DNA from: Conchocele bisecta
Taxonomy: Eukaryota > Mollusca > Bivalvia > Lucinida > Thyasiridae
Direction: 5' to 3'
Length of the DNA stretch: 64,000 nucleotides
Assembly: GCA_029237695.1 (NCBI GenBank)
Contig: CM055265.1
Coordinates: forward strand, 40,045,840 to 40,109,839
Below, piece after piece: positions 1 to 11,756 of the stretch; within the stretch, counting starts at the first letter, position 1; each line of letters begins with the position of its first letter. The translations under genes and the position numbers were made by a program. Below the pieces are notes generated by a model. The model was not told the DNA's origin, did no database searches, and was given only the letters and a program-made list of their open reading frames with translations.

Positions 1-346
1 ATTGGAGCCAGGAAAATACATTCTTAAAACATTATTTGAAAACTGTGAATGTGGATTTCCTAAAAGCTTAAAGTGTTGTTTTTTTTCGGCGGGTTGCACT
101 GTAGTAAACAGTTTGATACGGTGTAACAACTGGATATATTAGGTGTACATGTATGTGGTTTTTAAATACATGAAAATGTTGTACACCCAAGGTGTGGGTG
201 AAACATTTGTTGATAGCAGGCAGCTATGGAGATATCATTGATAGCGACAGCTGATGTACAGAATGTGTACCACATGAACTGGTGGGTGAAGAAGAAGAAC
301 TTGCACATCCCGCCTCCAAGGACACTGCTGTTAAATCCAGTGGAAT
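1..346. other. Unassigned sequence at window start
   Basis: I see no recognisable gene. The longest readable stretch is a short open frame around 257-365, ending in a donor-like CCAAGTAAGT. The same segment recurs at about 610-636, so the donor belongs to a repeat and I do not call an exon. Confidence 0.3.
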
Positions 347-682
347 CCTGAGTGTAGATACCAAGTAAGTTTATTTATGAAGTAAAACAAATGAATAATT
401 TGTATTCAATATTAACGGTTTTATGAATAAATAATACTTACTTGGTATCATAATTTCCCACCCAGCCAGGCCCCTCATGGCAAGTTCCTGCAGGCGTCTA
501 CAAGCGCCGAAAGGAAACTGAATTGAGGCATGGCCTTTCCGGAAGTGGTACCGGTGTATGGGTATTTTTCACTTCCAGTTAAGAGCGGGTTAAATTCCGA
601 GCCGAACACGAATCCTGAGTGTAGATACCAAGTAAGTATTATTTATTCATAAAACCGTAATATTGAATACAAATTATTCAAT
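347..682. repeat. Hairpin repeat plus inverted partial copy
   Basis: The arm at 357-388 (starting GATACCAAGTAAGT) pairs with 417-449 (ending ACTTACTTGGTATC) around a loop of about 28 bp. A second copy at 610-682 carries the same start, followed by the complement of the right arm. This is the structure of a small palindromic transposon remnant. Its family is not identified. Confidence 0.6.
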
Positions 683-760
683 TTTGTGACACAGAATTGA
701 ATTCTGTGGCACAAAAGTGAATTTTGTGACACAGAATTGAATTTTGATTGACAAAATTGA
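681..760. repeat. Tandem repeat, 4 x 20 bp
   Basis: There are four exact-length 20 bp units (681-700, 701-720, 721-740, 741-760). The consensus is close to ATTTTGTGACACAGAATTGA, with a few substitutions in units 2 and 4. Confidence 0.8.
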
Positions 761-828
761 GCCATGTCCCACATGGCGCCCCGTACATACGAGGAGAACA
801 ATACGTTCAACATTAAATTACATTACAA

Positions 829-1113
829 CTAGAGCACAGTCGATGGCGCGCCATCGCAATATACCCACGTTTCCCAAATGCGAAGTTGAAAAGGGGGAGA
901 TAATTCATGACCGGGGTTCGAATAAAAAATCAAAATTCACTGCGCATCTACACACCATAAGGAAGGCACACACCAAGTTTCAAGACCCTACCTATTACGG
1001 TTAAACAGTTTTACTTCTTACACGAAACATGACGGACGGACAGACGGACGGGCACCCGTGACGAAAACAATATACCCATTTAATTAGTTTTTTAAAAAGA
1101 AGTGGGTATAAAT
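829..1113 (-). mobile_element. RC-1 Helentron-like element, short copy
   Basis: On the minus strand it begins near 1113 with TATACCCACTT, whose complement follows closely, and then a GTCCGTCC-rich stretch. It ends with AAGTTTGGG-like and GGGTATATTG sequence, the hairpin CGATGGCGCGCCATCG (841-856) and a terminal CTAG at 829-832. The core holds about one unit of the roughly 170 bp repeat that is tandem in the copies at 49.4 and 54.9 kb. It has no coding capacity. The rolling-circle assignment is inferred from architecture alone. Confidence 0.6.
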
Positions 1114-2990
1114 AACTGTTTGCTCTGAAAGGCAGTATTCTTGTCTGATGACAGGCACCCTTACAGTACTGTCATGTGTTACGCACTATGTACACAATCA
1201 CTGGAATAGCGTGAGAGCAAAAGCCTGCATCGCTTGCGTGTTATTTCTACTGCATCGCAGTCTCTCATTCGCCTACTAGGAGACCACATTCAAGGGTAGC
1301 GAGTGGAAGTCTGCCACATGGCCAAACTGGCTATGGTAACATATTTGAGACAGTTGTTACCTCAGCTTGTGATCAGCTTGTCCTACCACCCACTTGTGTT
1401 TGTTTTGGGAGTGTGACGCTAGCAGTTTGTCTTTTGAAGACTCGACTCAAAATACGGGGGTTCCAAAGTACGAAGAAATGAGAGGGGAGGAGAGATAAAA
1501 TAATAACAATACCCGCAAGTCAAGAGATCCTTGATAATCGTCGAACAACACTAGAAGAACCATATCAATTGCTAGTGCACACAGTCTTATTGTATTTGTG
1601 TCACGACTTGACAATCCTTGAAATATCATCCCACAGTTACTGTGTCTAGTTCTTGACTTTTTGTATTATTATAGTTGGTGTAAACAGTATTTATTTCAAG
1701 AGAGATATGTGATATTATTGTAGTTGTACGTGTCACATGTCCCAAACATGTTGCCTTGAAATATCATCCCACCGTATTTCTTATATTAACATGACACACA
1801 TGTTAGCGTGCATTCAGATTGAAGCTTTTCATATTCAGACAACAGAAACGTCGAATGTTCGCGACATCGTCCCGCTTACAGTTGTACTTTGACCACATTG
1901 TGAAAAAAAAAACCGGACCTTACAATATCTGCAATAAATGTACGATAGGCGACCCATATCATGTCGGTGATCGAGAAAGGATCACCCAGTGAGTGAATGG
2001 CGAACATCGTATGTTCTGATCAGACGGCGCATATGCACATATGAGACTGATCTGTCGCTATACTAATCGTAACATCCATGGCTTTGTTGGTTTTTTTTAT
2101 TTATTTCTTAAAATCGGTAAAGGTTGAGCTAATTTTTAATTTTAAACATTGTATTAGAAAGAAAGAATTGATCAATAGACTGAAAATTTGCTTCGATTTA
2201 ACCAGATCTGAAACGTATAGTTGTGCGGGAAACCGGGCCCAGGCTACATAGGTCTACAAATATGATACCGATTATTTGTATGTATATGTAAATAAAACAT
2301 GTAGCTTACACGAGAGTTTTCACCTGTAAATGGTGGTCGATAACAGTTAACGTGGACAGTTAGCTGTAAACTGTGTCAAAGAAACTATTATGTGAAAATA
2401 AAGGAACATAAAAAACACACGTCAACAGACAAACATTTTTATATGATACCAATAGCAAAATAATAAAAGAAAATTACCCTTAACGGCTTTACGCCATTAT
2501 TGTTAATAAAAACATATAGATATGCCTGTTTCGAATAAAAATCGAGGTACGTTGTTGTTCTGTTCGTTAGATAACTTTGAACACCACGGAAAACCAAACC
2601 TAACATGGCGGTCTGACAAACGTCGATAATTGGAAATCTCGGCGGAAATTATGTCCGCTAAGTTCACGGCGTCATATCTTGTGACGTCGTCAGATTCCCG
2701 AAGACAGGTTTTCTCGCGACGCGGCTCATAGCATCCGCGATATTCAAAGAATAATATTTATAACAGTCTTGTGTTTTTTAGTAAATGATGACATGTTGCA
2801 ATATGCTTTGAAAGTGTCATAAATATTCGTTGTCATGTACGGAAGAAAATCATAAATTATGTAAATATTTTTCATGAACTATGACAACTGTGGAAATGTA
2901 TCAAATTACTTACATGGTTGGTCTCATAACGGATCACTGTGTACATAGTATACGCATATACAAATATAAGGCCAAATATTATAATTTGCA
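1114..2990. other. No gene recognised
   Basis: This is AT-rich sequence with only short, unconvincing open frames. A CpG-richer patch at about 2540-2730 holds a CRE-like TGACGTCGTCA and an ATGGCGG motif. It could be promoter-type DNA, but no exon can be tied to it. Confidence 0.4.
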
Positions 2991-3900
2991 AAGCGTTTTC
3001 CTGGTATCATTAATGTTACTCCTTCAAAAAAACTTTAGCCCTGATCAGACTGCGCGGACTTGAGATTGATACAGATCGAGCTCCGTGTCAGGTGCATGAT
3101 TTGGTGGCGAAATTCTTATTTCTCAATAAATGAAAGATAGCAAGTTAGGAGTCCTTTAGAATCGTCTCATTGAGATCATTGAGACTACTGCCCAATTGCC
3201 ATTTTTTTGGTGCAGAAATTTGTTGTTATCCAGAATTGATAAAATACTCACCTTAGCTTGAGCTCTGTTGATAGTTTATAAAACTTTTCTAATCAAACGT
3301 TTTAACTGTCATTCATTCAGTATCAAATAAACTGACTGCGTCTGTAGTTGTACTCTTGACCAAAGTTTGATGACCTGTTTATACACACTATCCCCAATTT
3401 ATTCCAACATGGAATGGGTGGTAGGAGGGAGCATGTGATGGGTAATTTAACGATCGTGTGTGTTCATCCTTCCCGGAATGCCGACCTACATGGTTTGGTC
3501 TTCTTGTATATTTTTGTTTTGCCCCCCCCCCCCCTCGGTACTTGAGAGCTGAATCACGTTATGCTCCAGTAAGAAATAATAAGCTTATCATAGCCCACAA
3601 CTTGCCATTTTTGGTGAAGAAATAACAAAATCCTACCTCAAATTTATCAAATTACGCACCTTGACTGAAGCTCTGTTGATAGTTTATAAAACTTTTGCAA
3701 TCGCCAACTTGGACTCAAAACATATTTCCTTTTGCACACGCACTAAGTACGATTCAAGTCGAGGCGTTTTGCTGGTATCATTATTGTTACTACTTCGATG
3801 AAAACAAAACACGACAAATATAGGCCCTGGTCAGACTGCACGGATGCGCTGGTTGATCTGGGGCTACACTGTCGCATTGGTTTTGAAGATTGAAGTAAGG
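2990..3900. repeat. Duplicated dispersed-repeat segments
   Basis: Two stretches recur as diverged copies. GCGTTTT(C/G)CTGGTATCATTA occurs at 2992 and 3764, both times followed by a CAGACTGC(G/A)CGGA motif. CTCTGTTGATAGTTTATAAA occurs at about 3262 and 3671. The CAGACTGCGCGGA segment belongs to the same dispersed family as 9695-9810, 35905-36030 and 56272-56390. Confidence 0.5.
3396..3536 (+). repeat. SINE-like repeat, 5' fragment with C13 tract
   Basis: It shares the ATTTAACGATC...GTTCATCCTT...TTTGGTCTTCTTGTAT succession with the fuller copies at 10388-10762 and 50878-51274. It ends in a run of 13 C at 3522-3534. Confidence 0.5.
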
Positions 3901-4526
3901 TTTTGCAATGAAGATATTTATTTCTGCAAGGTGTATGTAACATAACATATGCTACATGTAATTATGTATCAACAGCACATTTTAATTTGTAACTTGCTAG
4001 TGTGCTGGTCAGTTTGAACCCCAGATATATCTACACTGGTTAGAAGACTAGTGTGTTCTTGTATCATCAGCTTATAGCTGTTAGAACAAGCAATTCTCCC
4101 AGCATTATTGTAAATCAACACACACATGTTGTAGGCTACCAAGAGAGCATGGAACAAGATCAGGGTTGCTAATCCATTCAGACAATGATGAATCCAGTCG
4201 GTAACAGTCTAGATCCTGATGTGACTGCTCATTCTGATCTGAACCTAAGCTGCAAAGATTACGGTCATAATAGTCGCTGGTGGTAATAAAACTCACCTGT
4301 ACATATTCTCATGCACTATGGTCGAGTCTGGCTGTTACTGGAGACTCCAGCTGCAGCCACAGACGGACTAATGGGCAGTGAAAGTAGTTCAGCATGCTTT
4401 GTTATCTCATTAGCTGACCCCATAGTGCAATACAAAATCATTAACAGGAACATTAGCCTGTCAGAATCAGCTTGGCATTTGGCTGTTCGTTTTCTATGGG
4501 ACTGTACACATAATGTTGAAAGTTGT

Positions 4527-4923
4527 TAAAATGGTGACCCCGGGGTAAAAAATGGGCGTGGCCCGTGGGGTCAAATTGGGGTCAAATTTTATTTTTGACT
4601 GATTATGGTCATGTCATATATAACATTGAATGTATCAATGAGGCGATCACTCTGGTGCAATATTTGTCGGAATCGGATGATTATGTCATCCATGATGGCC
4701 ACCAAAAGGTCCATTTATTCAAGATTGTTAACGTCTTTTTCTCAGGAACCACATGGCCGATGCTGTGTGAAGCATTTTCAGATTTTGTAAAATGAGAGTC
4801 ATCGCTTAATCCAAGATGACCGCCATCTAAAAATAGCACAATTTTCACATGAACTCAATGTCACATTCTCCTCTGGTGTTCATGGAGTCAGGTGAGCGAA
4901 TTAGGGCCATCATGGCCCTCTTG
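4527..4923 (+). mobile_element. RC-6 Helentron-like element, 3' part
   Basis: This is one core unit (about 400 bp, containing GTGACCCCGGGGT and AAGATGACCGCC) and the intact 3' end. The 3' end has the subterminal motif TCAGGTGAGCG, the hairpin AGGGCCATCATGGCCCT and CTTG at 4920-4923 followed by T. The 5' end is missing here; it is present at 12527. Confidence 0.6.
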
Positions 4924-4927
4924 TTTC

Positions 4928-4990
4928 AAACTACTTGTGTATCTGGGGAGGGGGATACACATGCGCTTGTCGACAAGCGTCCATTTCTAG
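4928..4990 (+). mobile_element. RC-2 3' terminus fragment
   Basis: Subterminal GGGGGATAC, the perfect hairpin CGCTTGTCGACAAGCG and terminal CTAG (4987-4990) are nearly identical to 45630-45692. It lies directly after the end of an RC-6 copy, so the two elements abut. Confidence 0.65.
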
Positions 4991-5100
4991 TTACAATGTA
5001 GCTATCGTCAATTATCGATAGTTGGCAGTGTATCGCGATACATGTATCGTGAAGATATGTACCTCGATCTAGCGATGCTTCGATACTATCGGTCCACCAC

Positions 5101-6205
5101 TATTAATTCCCCTTAGTTAAGGTTTTTAGTCAAGCTTGTAGATGGAATACTGCTGCCCCTACATCCACCATACTTGGACAACTTCATCTCCTAGTGATGT
5201 ACATCAACAACCCCTGATCTATATTTGACCTTCACCTACATTTAACCTTGAATTACTTACTTAATTCCCCTTTGTTAACGTTTTTAGTCAACCTTGGTTA
5301 AGGTTTTTAGTCAAGCTTGTACATGGAAAACTATTGGGCATACAGACACCATACTTGGACAACCTTTTCTCATAGGGATCTACATCAATAACCCCTGATC
5401 TATACTTGACATTGACCTACATTTCCTCTTGAATTACTTACTTAATTCCCCTTGGTAAGGTTTTTAGTCAAGCTTGTAGATGGGATACTCCTGGCCCTAC
5501 ACCCACCATACTTGGATAACTTCATATCCTAGTGATGTACATCAAAAACCCCTGACCTATATTTGACCTTGACCTACATTTAACCTTGAATTACTTAGTT
5601 AATTCCCCTTGGTTAAGGTTTTTAGTCAACCTTGGTTACGGTTTTTAGTCAAGCTTGTAGATGGAATACTATTGTGCATACAGACACCATACTTAGATAA
5701 CTTTTTCTCATAGAGATGTACATCAATAACCCCTGACCTATATTTTACCTTGACCTACATTTAACCTTGACCTACATTTAACCTTGAATTACTTAATTAT
5801 TTCCTCTTGGTTAAGGTTTGTACTCAAACTTGGTTAAGGTTTATAGTCGAGCTTGTATATGGAATACTCCTGGGCCTACAGCAACCATACTTGGACAACT
5901 TCATCTCCTAGTGATGTACATCAATAATCCCTGACCTAAATTTGACCTTGACCCACTTTTACCCTTGGATTACTTAGTTAATTCCCCTTGGTTAAGGTTT
6001 TTAGTCAAGCTTGTAGATGGAATACTCCTGGCCCTACACCAACCATACTTGGAAAACTTCATCTTCTAGTGATGTACATAAAAAAAAACCTGACCTATAT
6101 CTGACATTGACCTACATTTAACCTTGAATTACTTAATTAATTTCCCTTGGTTAAAGTTTTTAGTCAACCTTGGTTAAGGTTTTTATGCGGGCCGCGGCCA
6201 CCTTC
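5101..6205 (+). repeat. Tandem repeat, about 6 units of 160-197 bp
   Basis: Units recur with GGTTTTTAGTCAAGCTTGTA, CCATACTTGGACAACTT and GACCTTGACCTACATTTAAC. The CTTGGA(C/T)AACT landmark sits near 5173, 5353, 5512, 5693, 5890 and 6050. The array ends in GCGGGCCGCGGCCACCTT (6187-6204), which resembles the 3' hairpin of RC-9 at 7389. This suggests it is the core and end of a related element. A related core lies at 21866-22225. Confidence 0.7.
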
Positions 6206-6480
6206 TTTGTCAAGCTATGTGTACATCGACAACCCTTGTAGTCGAGCTATGCTGTTCTCCTACAGCTCTTGTTATTTTTCACACTCTGTATTCTTGTTGG
6301 TATCCTTGTGACCTTCGGCACTCTTGTTTGTTCTTCAATCAATCATTTTAATCAATTTAAATTGCCTCATTCCTGATTGAACAGGCCAGCAAATAATGTT
6401 GGACATTCAATATCAGATCTTATAGTTCACCCTACTTTCTAACCCAATCGCTGGGCAGCATTTTGCTCCAATTATTTCAC

Positions 6481-6564
6481 ATATCGATGGTCTAGTAACA
6501 TAAGGTCGTAACTGCTATGCTTTAGCATTGCAGTTACGACCTTATGTTACTAGACCATCGATAT
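6481..6564. repeat. 84 bp near-perfect palindrome
   Basis: The 35 bp arm 6481-6515 is complementary to 6530-6564, and the loop itself pairs (ATGCT/AGCAT) except for a T/T mismatch. Half of this palindrome (CTAGTAGCATAAGGTCGTAA) recurs at about 43095 and 43698. It is probably a MITE-type element. Confidence 0.8.
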
Positions 6565-6805
6565 TGCAACGTGTAACCCCAATGAGTTAATGATTAACTG
6601 TTCAACAGGAAAGGGAAAATCAATAGTCAGATGGGACATGTCATTGTACACTTGGCTGAACTATAAGTATGTTAATTGGTTTTTCCCATATTGGATTTTC
6701 CCCTTAACAATACAATATGGGAACAATAACTTTTAATCCTTACAATGTATTTTGATATCACATTTATCAGGTAAGGCTAGGAAATTCCGAGGATTGCCGA
6801 GGAAT

Positions 6806-6873
6806 TGCCGCAAGCTAGTCGCAAGCTTGCCGCAAGCTAGTCGCAAGCTTGCCGCAAGCTAGTCGCAAGCTTG
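6806..6873. repeat. Short tandem repeat, 3 x about 24 bp
   Basis: Units read TTGCCGCAAGCTAGTCGCAAGC and are nearly identical. Related single units occur at 9575-9610, next to another SINE-like repeat. Confidence 0.7.
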
Positions 6874-6949
6874 CCTTATATGGCATGAATCGGGGTTATA
6901 TGGAAAGAATCGGGATTGCTTGATTTTATTGGACGGGTTAGACTATCCT

Positions 6950-7085
6950 GTATTTAACCTGTTCATAATGAGGGAAATTCCCAAAATCAGAACTGAATAT
7001 TTACACAAAAATATATATTCAGCCCTGAAATTGGAATATCCTGACCTGGTGCCAGGTCCATTCCACATCAGAGTCATTTAAGAAT
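6950..7085 (-). repeat. SINE-like repeat, 3' part
   Basis: Read on the minus strand it matches the shared segment CCTGGCACCAGGTCAGG, then ATTTCAGGGCTGAATAT and the TTTGGGAATTTCCC region found at 10650-10745, 23440-23530 and 27290-27390. Confidence 0.6.
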
Positions 7086-7388
7086 AGGGGTAGAACATCC
7101 ATTAGATAATGAGGTAATGTACAAAGCTGTTACTGGGAAGATGCAATAATTAATAACTAAAACAATACAATATTGCATGTGATGTATTAATGTCTTCAGA
7201 TGTAATATATTTAAGTCATCGGTGTATACTTAACAAATGGAGAGCTAGATTGTTGTTTTTCAGAGAAAAACATATGCCCACACAAACACTGCATGTCATC
7301 GGGCCTTGTAAAATTGGAATTTAAGGCAACAACAGCATATATGTAGCTACATTGTACCTTGTTTTTCTGCGCAAGGTAACAAAATAAA

Positions 7389-7796
7389 CCAGATGGCCGC
7401 GGCCCGCATGTCGAGCCCGCCGAGGCATTTGATGGTCTCAGAGTGTATTTATTTGAAGTTTGATGCCCAATAAGCATACAAAGTTTCAAGCAAATCTGAC
7501 TTACGGTTACAGAGATAGTAGGTATGTGAAAACTTTAACGCAAATTTTGACAGAAACTTTAACGCAAACTTCAAGTCATTTGACCTTGACATAGGGGCAC
7601 AGGGTCCGCATGAGTGGGATACAGCATGAATGTATGGATCATGACTAATAAGCATATGAAGTTTCAAGTCAATGTGACTTAGGACTGCAGAGATATAAGG
7701 TATTTAAAAACTTTAACACAGATTTCGGACGGACGGACGCCCGGACGTCATTGTGATCACTATGTCTCACTTTCCGCAAGCGGGCTTGACACAAAA
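7389..7796 (-). mobile_element. RC-9 Helentron-like element
   Basis: On the minus strand the 5' end (near 7796) reads TGTCAAGCCCGCTTGCGG and is followed by a GTCC-rich run. The 3' end shows GGCGGGCTCGACA, the hairpin GGCCGCGGCC and ATCTGG. The interior holds about two units of about 190 bp with AAGTTTCAAG and CAGAGATA motifs. It has no coding capacity. The terminal base pattern CTGG departs slightly from the CTAG seen in other families. Confidence 0.5.
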
Positions 7797-8510
7797 TGAC
7801 CAATGGCAATAACTCGGCCAATACTACACGAATCCGCATCAAAAAACCCAGGTGCACAACTGCACATAGTGACAAACATTCCTGTAAAATTTCGCAACTC
7901 TTAACTAACATGCGCGACACAAATTTGTGGTGGACAAAATAGCCAATTTTCTCGAAGTCAAGGGTCATAACTCCATCCTTACTGGATGATTCCGCAAACA
8001 AAATCACACATGCACAACTATACATGCTGATTAACATTCCTATATAGTTTCATGCTTCAGTTACCGGCAACACAAGTTAAAAAAAATCAGCAATTTTCAC
8101 TAAGTCGAGGGCCATAACTCCACCCATACTCTATGAATCCACATCAAACTCGCATGATGCAGAACTCCACATGTTGATAAACATTCCTATAATGTTTCAT
8201 GACTGTAGCACAAATAGTTTTTCAGTTATGTGCGGCACAAGTTGAAAAGCGCCACTTTTCACTGAGTCAAGAGCCATAACTCTGAATTCTGGATGAAACC
8301 GCAGCTAAAACCCCAGATGCGCAACTTGAAATGATAACAAATACATGTATTCCTAAAAGGTTTCATGACTGTAGCTCAAATAGTTTTTCAGTTATGCTGG
8401 ACACGAGTTGAAAATCGCCACTTTTCAATAAGTCAAGGACCATAACTCTGCGACACAAGTTGAAAATCGTCACGTTTCTCTAAGTCAAGGACCATAACTC
8501 TGCTAATACT
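7797..8510 (+). repeat. Tandem repeat, about 5 units of about 160 bp
   Basis: Repeated landmarks are AAGTCAAGG(G/A)CCATAACTC, CACAACT..ACAT and ACATTCCTATA. They recur near 7806, 7966, 8111, 8272 and 8447. It is probably the core of another tandem-cored dispersed element whose ends are degraded. Confidence 0.6.
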
Positions 8511-8514
8511 GGAT

Positions 8515-8930
8515 TCTTGGATACTTGTTTGGATACTTGTTTGTGTACTTGTTTGTGCATTCTCGACGATGCGTGTCTGTCTGTACGACCGTCTTTTTAC
8601 GTTTACGTTAAAAAGTTTGTAATAGTTACTCCATCATGTAATATCTTCAATATTACTTGAAGAATTGCTTCAATATTTAGGTACATGCTCCACCTGAATG
8701 TGTGCAACACACTCCCACCCCCATTGACATGATCTTGACCTTCGGAATGTCGCTGTAACACTCTATAATACATGCTATTTTTTTTGCATCAAAATGTTTC
8801 TCCCATCATATTATATCTTCAGCTAGTTTGCATGATTAGGCTAATGGTCAAAAGAGACCCAAGTAAAATAATAAAGCATTGTAGTACTTGTGAAAATGAA
8901 CAAATATAACCATTTACTATCAGTGGACCA
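8515..8930. other. Low-complexity and unassigned sequence
   Basis: It begins with three copies of GGATACTTGTTT-like sequence, then a GTCTGTCTGTACGACCGTC stretch typical of the RC-element 5' zone. No gene or clear boundary is seen. Confidence 0.35.
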
Positions 8931-9300
8931 TAGAAAATGACCAAAGTACAACACTGTGCTATTAATGTACAAGGTACCCGTCATAATGCACAAAGTCCAT
9001 CAATGTACTATCGGCGTACCAGTAAAGAAGTCCAACACTTTACTATTAATGTACCAGTGACACAGAACGAAGTCCAACAATGTCACTATCAGTGTATCAG
9101 TGAAAAGGAACAAAGTCTGATACTGTACTATTAGTGTACCCATGGTTAACAAAGAATCATCACTGTACCAATGGTGTACTCGTGGTGTACGGTGACCAGT
9201 CGGCTAGAAAGTACACCATTAGTATAGTGTCTAATGTGGAACTATTGATGTACTGTATCAATGTACCAAATAGTATACTGTTGGTACTTTATTGGTTCCA
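8930..9300. repeat. Degenerate tandem repeat around GTAC motifs
   Basis: Units of roughly 55-65 bp contain AAAGTCCAACA.TGTACTAT and AATGTACCAGTG in imperfect succession. The open frames crossing it have no recognisable protein similarity. Confidence 0.5.
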
Positions 9301-9370
9301 TGTTAGTATAGTGATAGATATTATGTTTGTCTGTGTGGAAATGTGGTGTATCAAGACTATTATGTAACAG

Positions 9371-9610
9371 TGGGTGGTTTGTTGGGGAGCACATGTCCCT
9401 GGTTTGGCCCTCGGGTACATTTTTGGCTTTCTTGCTAACTGAGACTTGACTACGGTTATACCCATTAAACAAGTAGTAAGATTAGTGCTGATCCTATTAT
9501 ATTACTTTCAAGTGAAGTCTGGGATTTTACCCTGTTAACCAGGCATAACAGTTAGCTTGCGATCAGCTTGTTAACTTGCGGCAACCTTGTCGCAAGCTTG
9601 CCGCAAGCTA
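9371..9610 (+). repeat. SINE-like repeat fragment
   Basis: It carries GGGTGGTTTG, CCCTGGTTTGGCCCTCGGGT and the AGTAAGATTAGTGCTGATCC segment in the same order as the copy at 27055. It is followed by AAGCTTGCCGCAAGCTAG, related to the 24 bp repeat at 6806. Confidence 0.5.
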
Positions 9611-9694
9611 GTATTTTGGTTTGGGTAAGCTCCTGATCAAATAGCGCACTCCTGTACTTGACCTGTGTTGCTTGTTAGAAGCGTGACTGATGTT

Positions 9695-9810
9695 TCATTG
9701 ATGGAATGGCGAACAGTGCAGATCCTGATCAGACTGTGCGGATGCACAGGCTGATCTGGATCTACACTGGTCGCAAAACCCATAAGCCCCATTTCGCCAC
9801 AGTCTCAGTC
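9695..9810 (+). repeat. Dispersed repeat, GATCCTGATCAGACTGTGCGG family
   Basis: The succession AACAGTGCAGATCCTGATCA, CTGATCTGGATCTACACTGG and GCAAAACCCATAAGCCCC recurs at 35930-36020 and 56285-56375. The short open frames through it are by-products. Confidence 0.65.
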
Positions 9811-10105
9811 ACAAATGGTGAAGGATTACAGCTCGGTCAGCTAGGTATTGTCAGATATGCTACTCGTTGGATCATGTTTGTATATTAACAAATTAAACCC
9901 AGCCATACGCACAATTGAAGTTCAGTTGTGAGCGTTGCACCAGATATTGACACTCGGAAGTATTTCCTGCTTCAGTAACATGGAAGGTACATGTATAACC
10001 GTATTTTTTGTCAAGTGGCCTATTTTATGATACATTATAATCTAAATGGCATTCAAATTATAAGGTATCATAATAGGCAAGTTAGTTTCTTTAAACAATA
10101 TTGAT

Positions 10106-10352
10106 TAACCATTAGACCGCTACTCACAACAATTGTCGTTTGCTGTTGCTTTTATATCTTGCTTTATTTCTCAATAAAAACATGGTTTGACAGCACTTCA
10201 GAATCATTTCCAATGTGGAGTGATTCTGAAGTACTGTCAAATCATGTTGTAAATTATTCTAAAGTGCTGTCAAAGCATGTTTTTGATGATAAAAATGGAA
10301 AATAGAAAATAAACAGCAGACGACAAAAAAATTAAGATAACGATCTAAGGGT
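10106..10352. mobile_element. MITE with long inverted arms (TTAACC family)
   Basis: The left arm from 10106 (TTAACCATTAGACCGCT, then TGTCGTTTGCTGTT) is matched in inverse at the right end (ACAGCAGACGACA, then ATCTAAGGGTTAA). A central hairpin at 10191-10247 has arms ACATGGTTTGACAGCACTTC and its complement. Further members are 10783-10975, 37012-37146 (fragment) and 50250-50340 (one arm). Confidence 0.7.
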
Positions 10353-10387
10353 TAAGTAATAATGTTATAGTTAAATACAATTGCATG

Positions 10388-10762
10388 TCAATAATTCATG
10401 GGAATCGGGGTTCATTCTTACCGGAATCCGGACTGGAGACCTGGCATTTTGTATGTGACAGTTGAAAATATGAATTTAACGATCGGGGTTCATCCTTACC
10501 GGAATCCCGACTGGAGACCTGGTTTGGCCCTCACATACGTCTTTGGCATTTTGTATGTGACAGTTGAATCTGGATATACCCCTTATGTGAGTATTACGAT
10601 TATTCGTAATCCTATTTTAGGGGAAGGGGCCAAGTGACTTTGGTGTGGTATGGGCCTGGCACCAGGTCAGGTTATTCTAATTTCAGAGCTTAATATATTT
10701 TTTCTCGATGTAAATATTTTGTTTTGAATTTGGGATTTTCCCCGCAATGCAACAGGTTAATT
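10388..10762 (+). repeat. SINE-like repeat with duplicated 5' segment
   Basis: The segment ATCGGGGTTCAT(T/C)CTTACCGG...GACTGGAGACCTGG occurs twice (10401 and 10483). The rest of the repeat follows once: TTTGGCCCTCACATACGTC, CCTGGCACCAGGTCAGG, TTTGGGATTTTCCCC. No RNA polymerase III box could be assigned securely. Confidence 0.6.
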
Positions 10763-10782
10763 AGTGTAATAGTCGCATAATG

Positions 10783-10975
10783 TCAACCCTCACTATGTGG
10801 GAGATGAAAATTGTCATCTGCTGTTTTTCATTTTTGCCTTAATTCTTAACAAAAACCCTGTTTTGGCAGCACATGAGATTCTCATTCGCTGTCAAAACAG
10901 GTTTTTATCAAGAAATATTGAAAATAAAACATTTCAAGCAGACGACAAAATTTAATTCAGCATAGTAAGGGTTAA
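10783..10975. mobile_element. MITE, second copy of the TTAACC family
   Basis: Terminal arms are TCAACCCTCACTATG at the left and CATAGTAAGGGTTAA at the right. Central arms CCCTGTTTTGGCAGC and GCTGTCAAAACAGG surround a 17 bp loop. Its subterminal TTGTCATCTGCTGTTTTTCA matches the 10106 copy. Confidence 0.7.
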
Positions 10976-11218
10976 TATAATATGGTTATAGGGTTCAATT
11001 TACATGTACATTTGTATATTGAAAATGCCGCCAAGGGGGAGTTTCATGTTGATTGAAATAATAATGCTTGTGGCACTATTGCCACGTTATTTTACCTTTC
11101 ACCCCTGAGTGGACTATTTCATGTTAAGTTTAAAACTTCCATTGTGCAAAAAAGGCGGTCATTTTGTAAAAATATAAAAATATTCACGAATAGGGCAGAT
11201 CGTACTCGTTTGCAAATA

Positions 11219-11702
11219 TTAAAGGAACATGCCCACTCAGTAGGCGAAATGTTCTTTATATCAGAGACATTTTCTGGCAAAAGAAACATTCATTCATCAT
11301 TACCCCACGTATTGATTGGCATTATTATACATTTTATATCAGATGTAAGTTTCCACACTGATATCCGTGTTTCTTTAAAATATTAACAGACATTACTATT
11401 TATTCTCTGTATTTGTTTTTTGATGCGCAATGATCATACTTTATAATCTGTCGACAATAACAAAAATTTCAGGTGACACATTTAATTAGTATAAATCATT
11501 AAAAAAAATAGCATGCCTCATTTGCATATGAAAATAGCCTGACACTGCAAGTCACTATCAGTAAAATCAATATTACTAAATTATTATATCTGTATAGCGG
11601 GCACTTGTAATTTTTAGAACTGGTGGAATAGTGACACAATTATACACATATTTAATTCCAATAAAGAACATATTGTACCTACTGAGTGGGCATGTACCTT
11701 TA
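11219..11702. mobile_element. TIR element with 25 bp inverted ends
   Basis: The left end TTAAAGGAACATGCCCACTC continues into AGTAGG. The right end CCTACTGAGTGGGCATGTAC finishes in CTTTA. These are near-perfect inverses 484 bp apart. It encodes nothing. A truncated inverse-oriented relative lies at 39401-39677. It is probably a non-autonomous DNA transposon; the superfamily is not assigned. Confidence 0.75.
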
Positions 11703-11756
11703 AGAAACAGGGGATAAAATGTTCATAAGTGCAAAATTATGATAGTCTGTAAATTT

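Noticed and set aside
257..365. Exon-like frame ending in ACCAAGTAAGT
   Set aside because: The donor-bearing segment is repeated at about 610 and forms part of a hairpin repeat.
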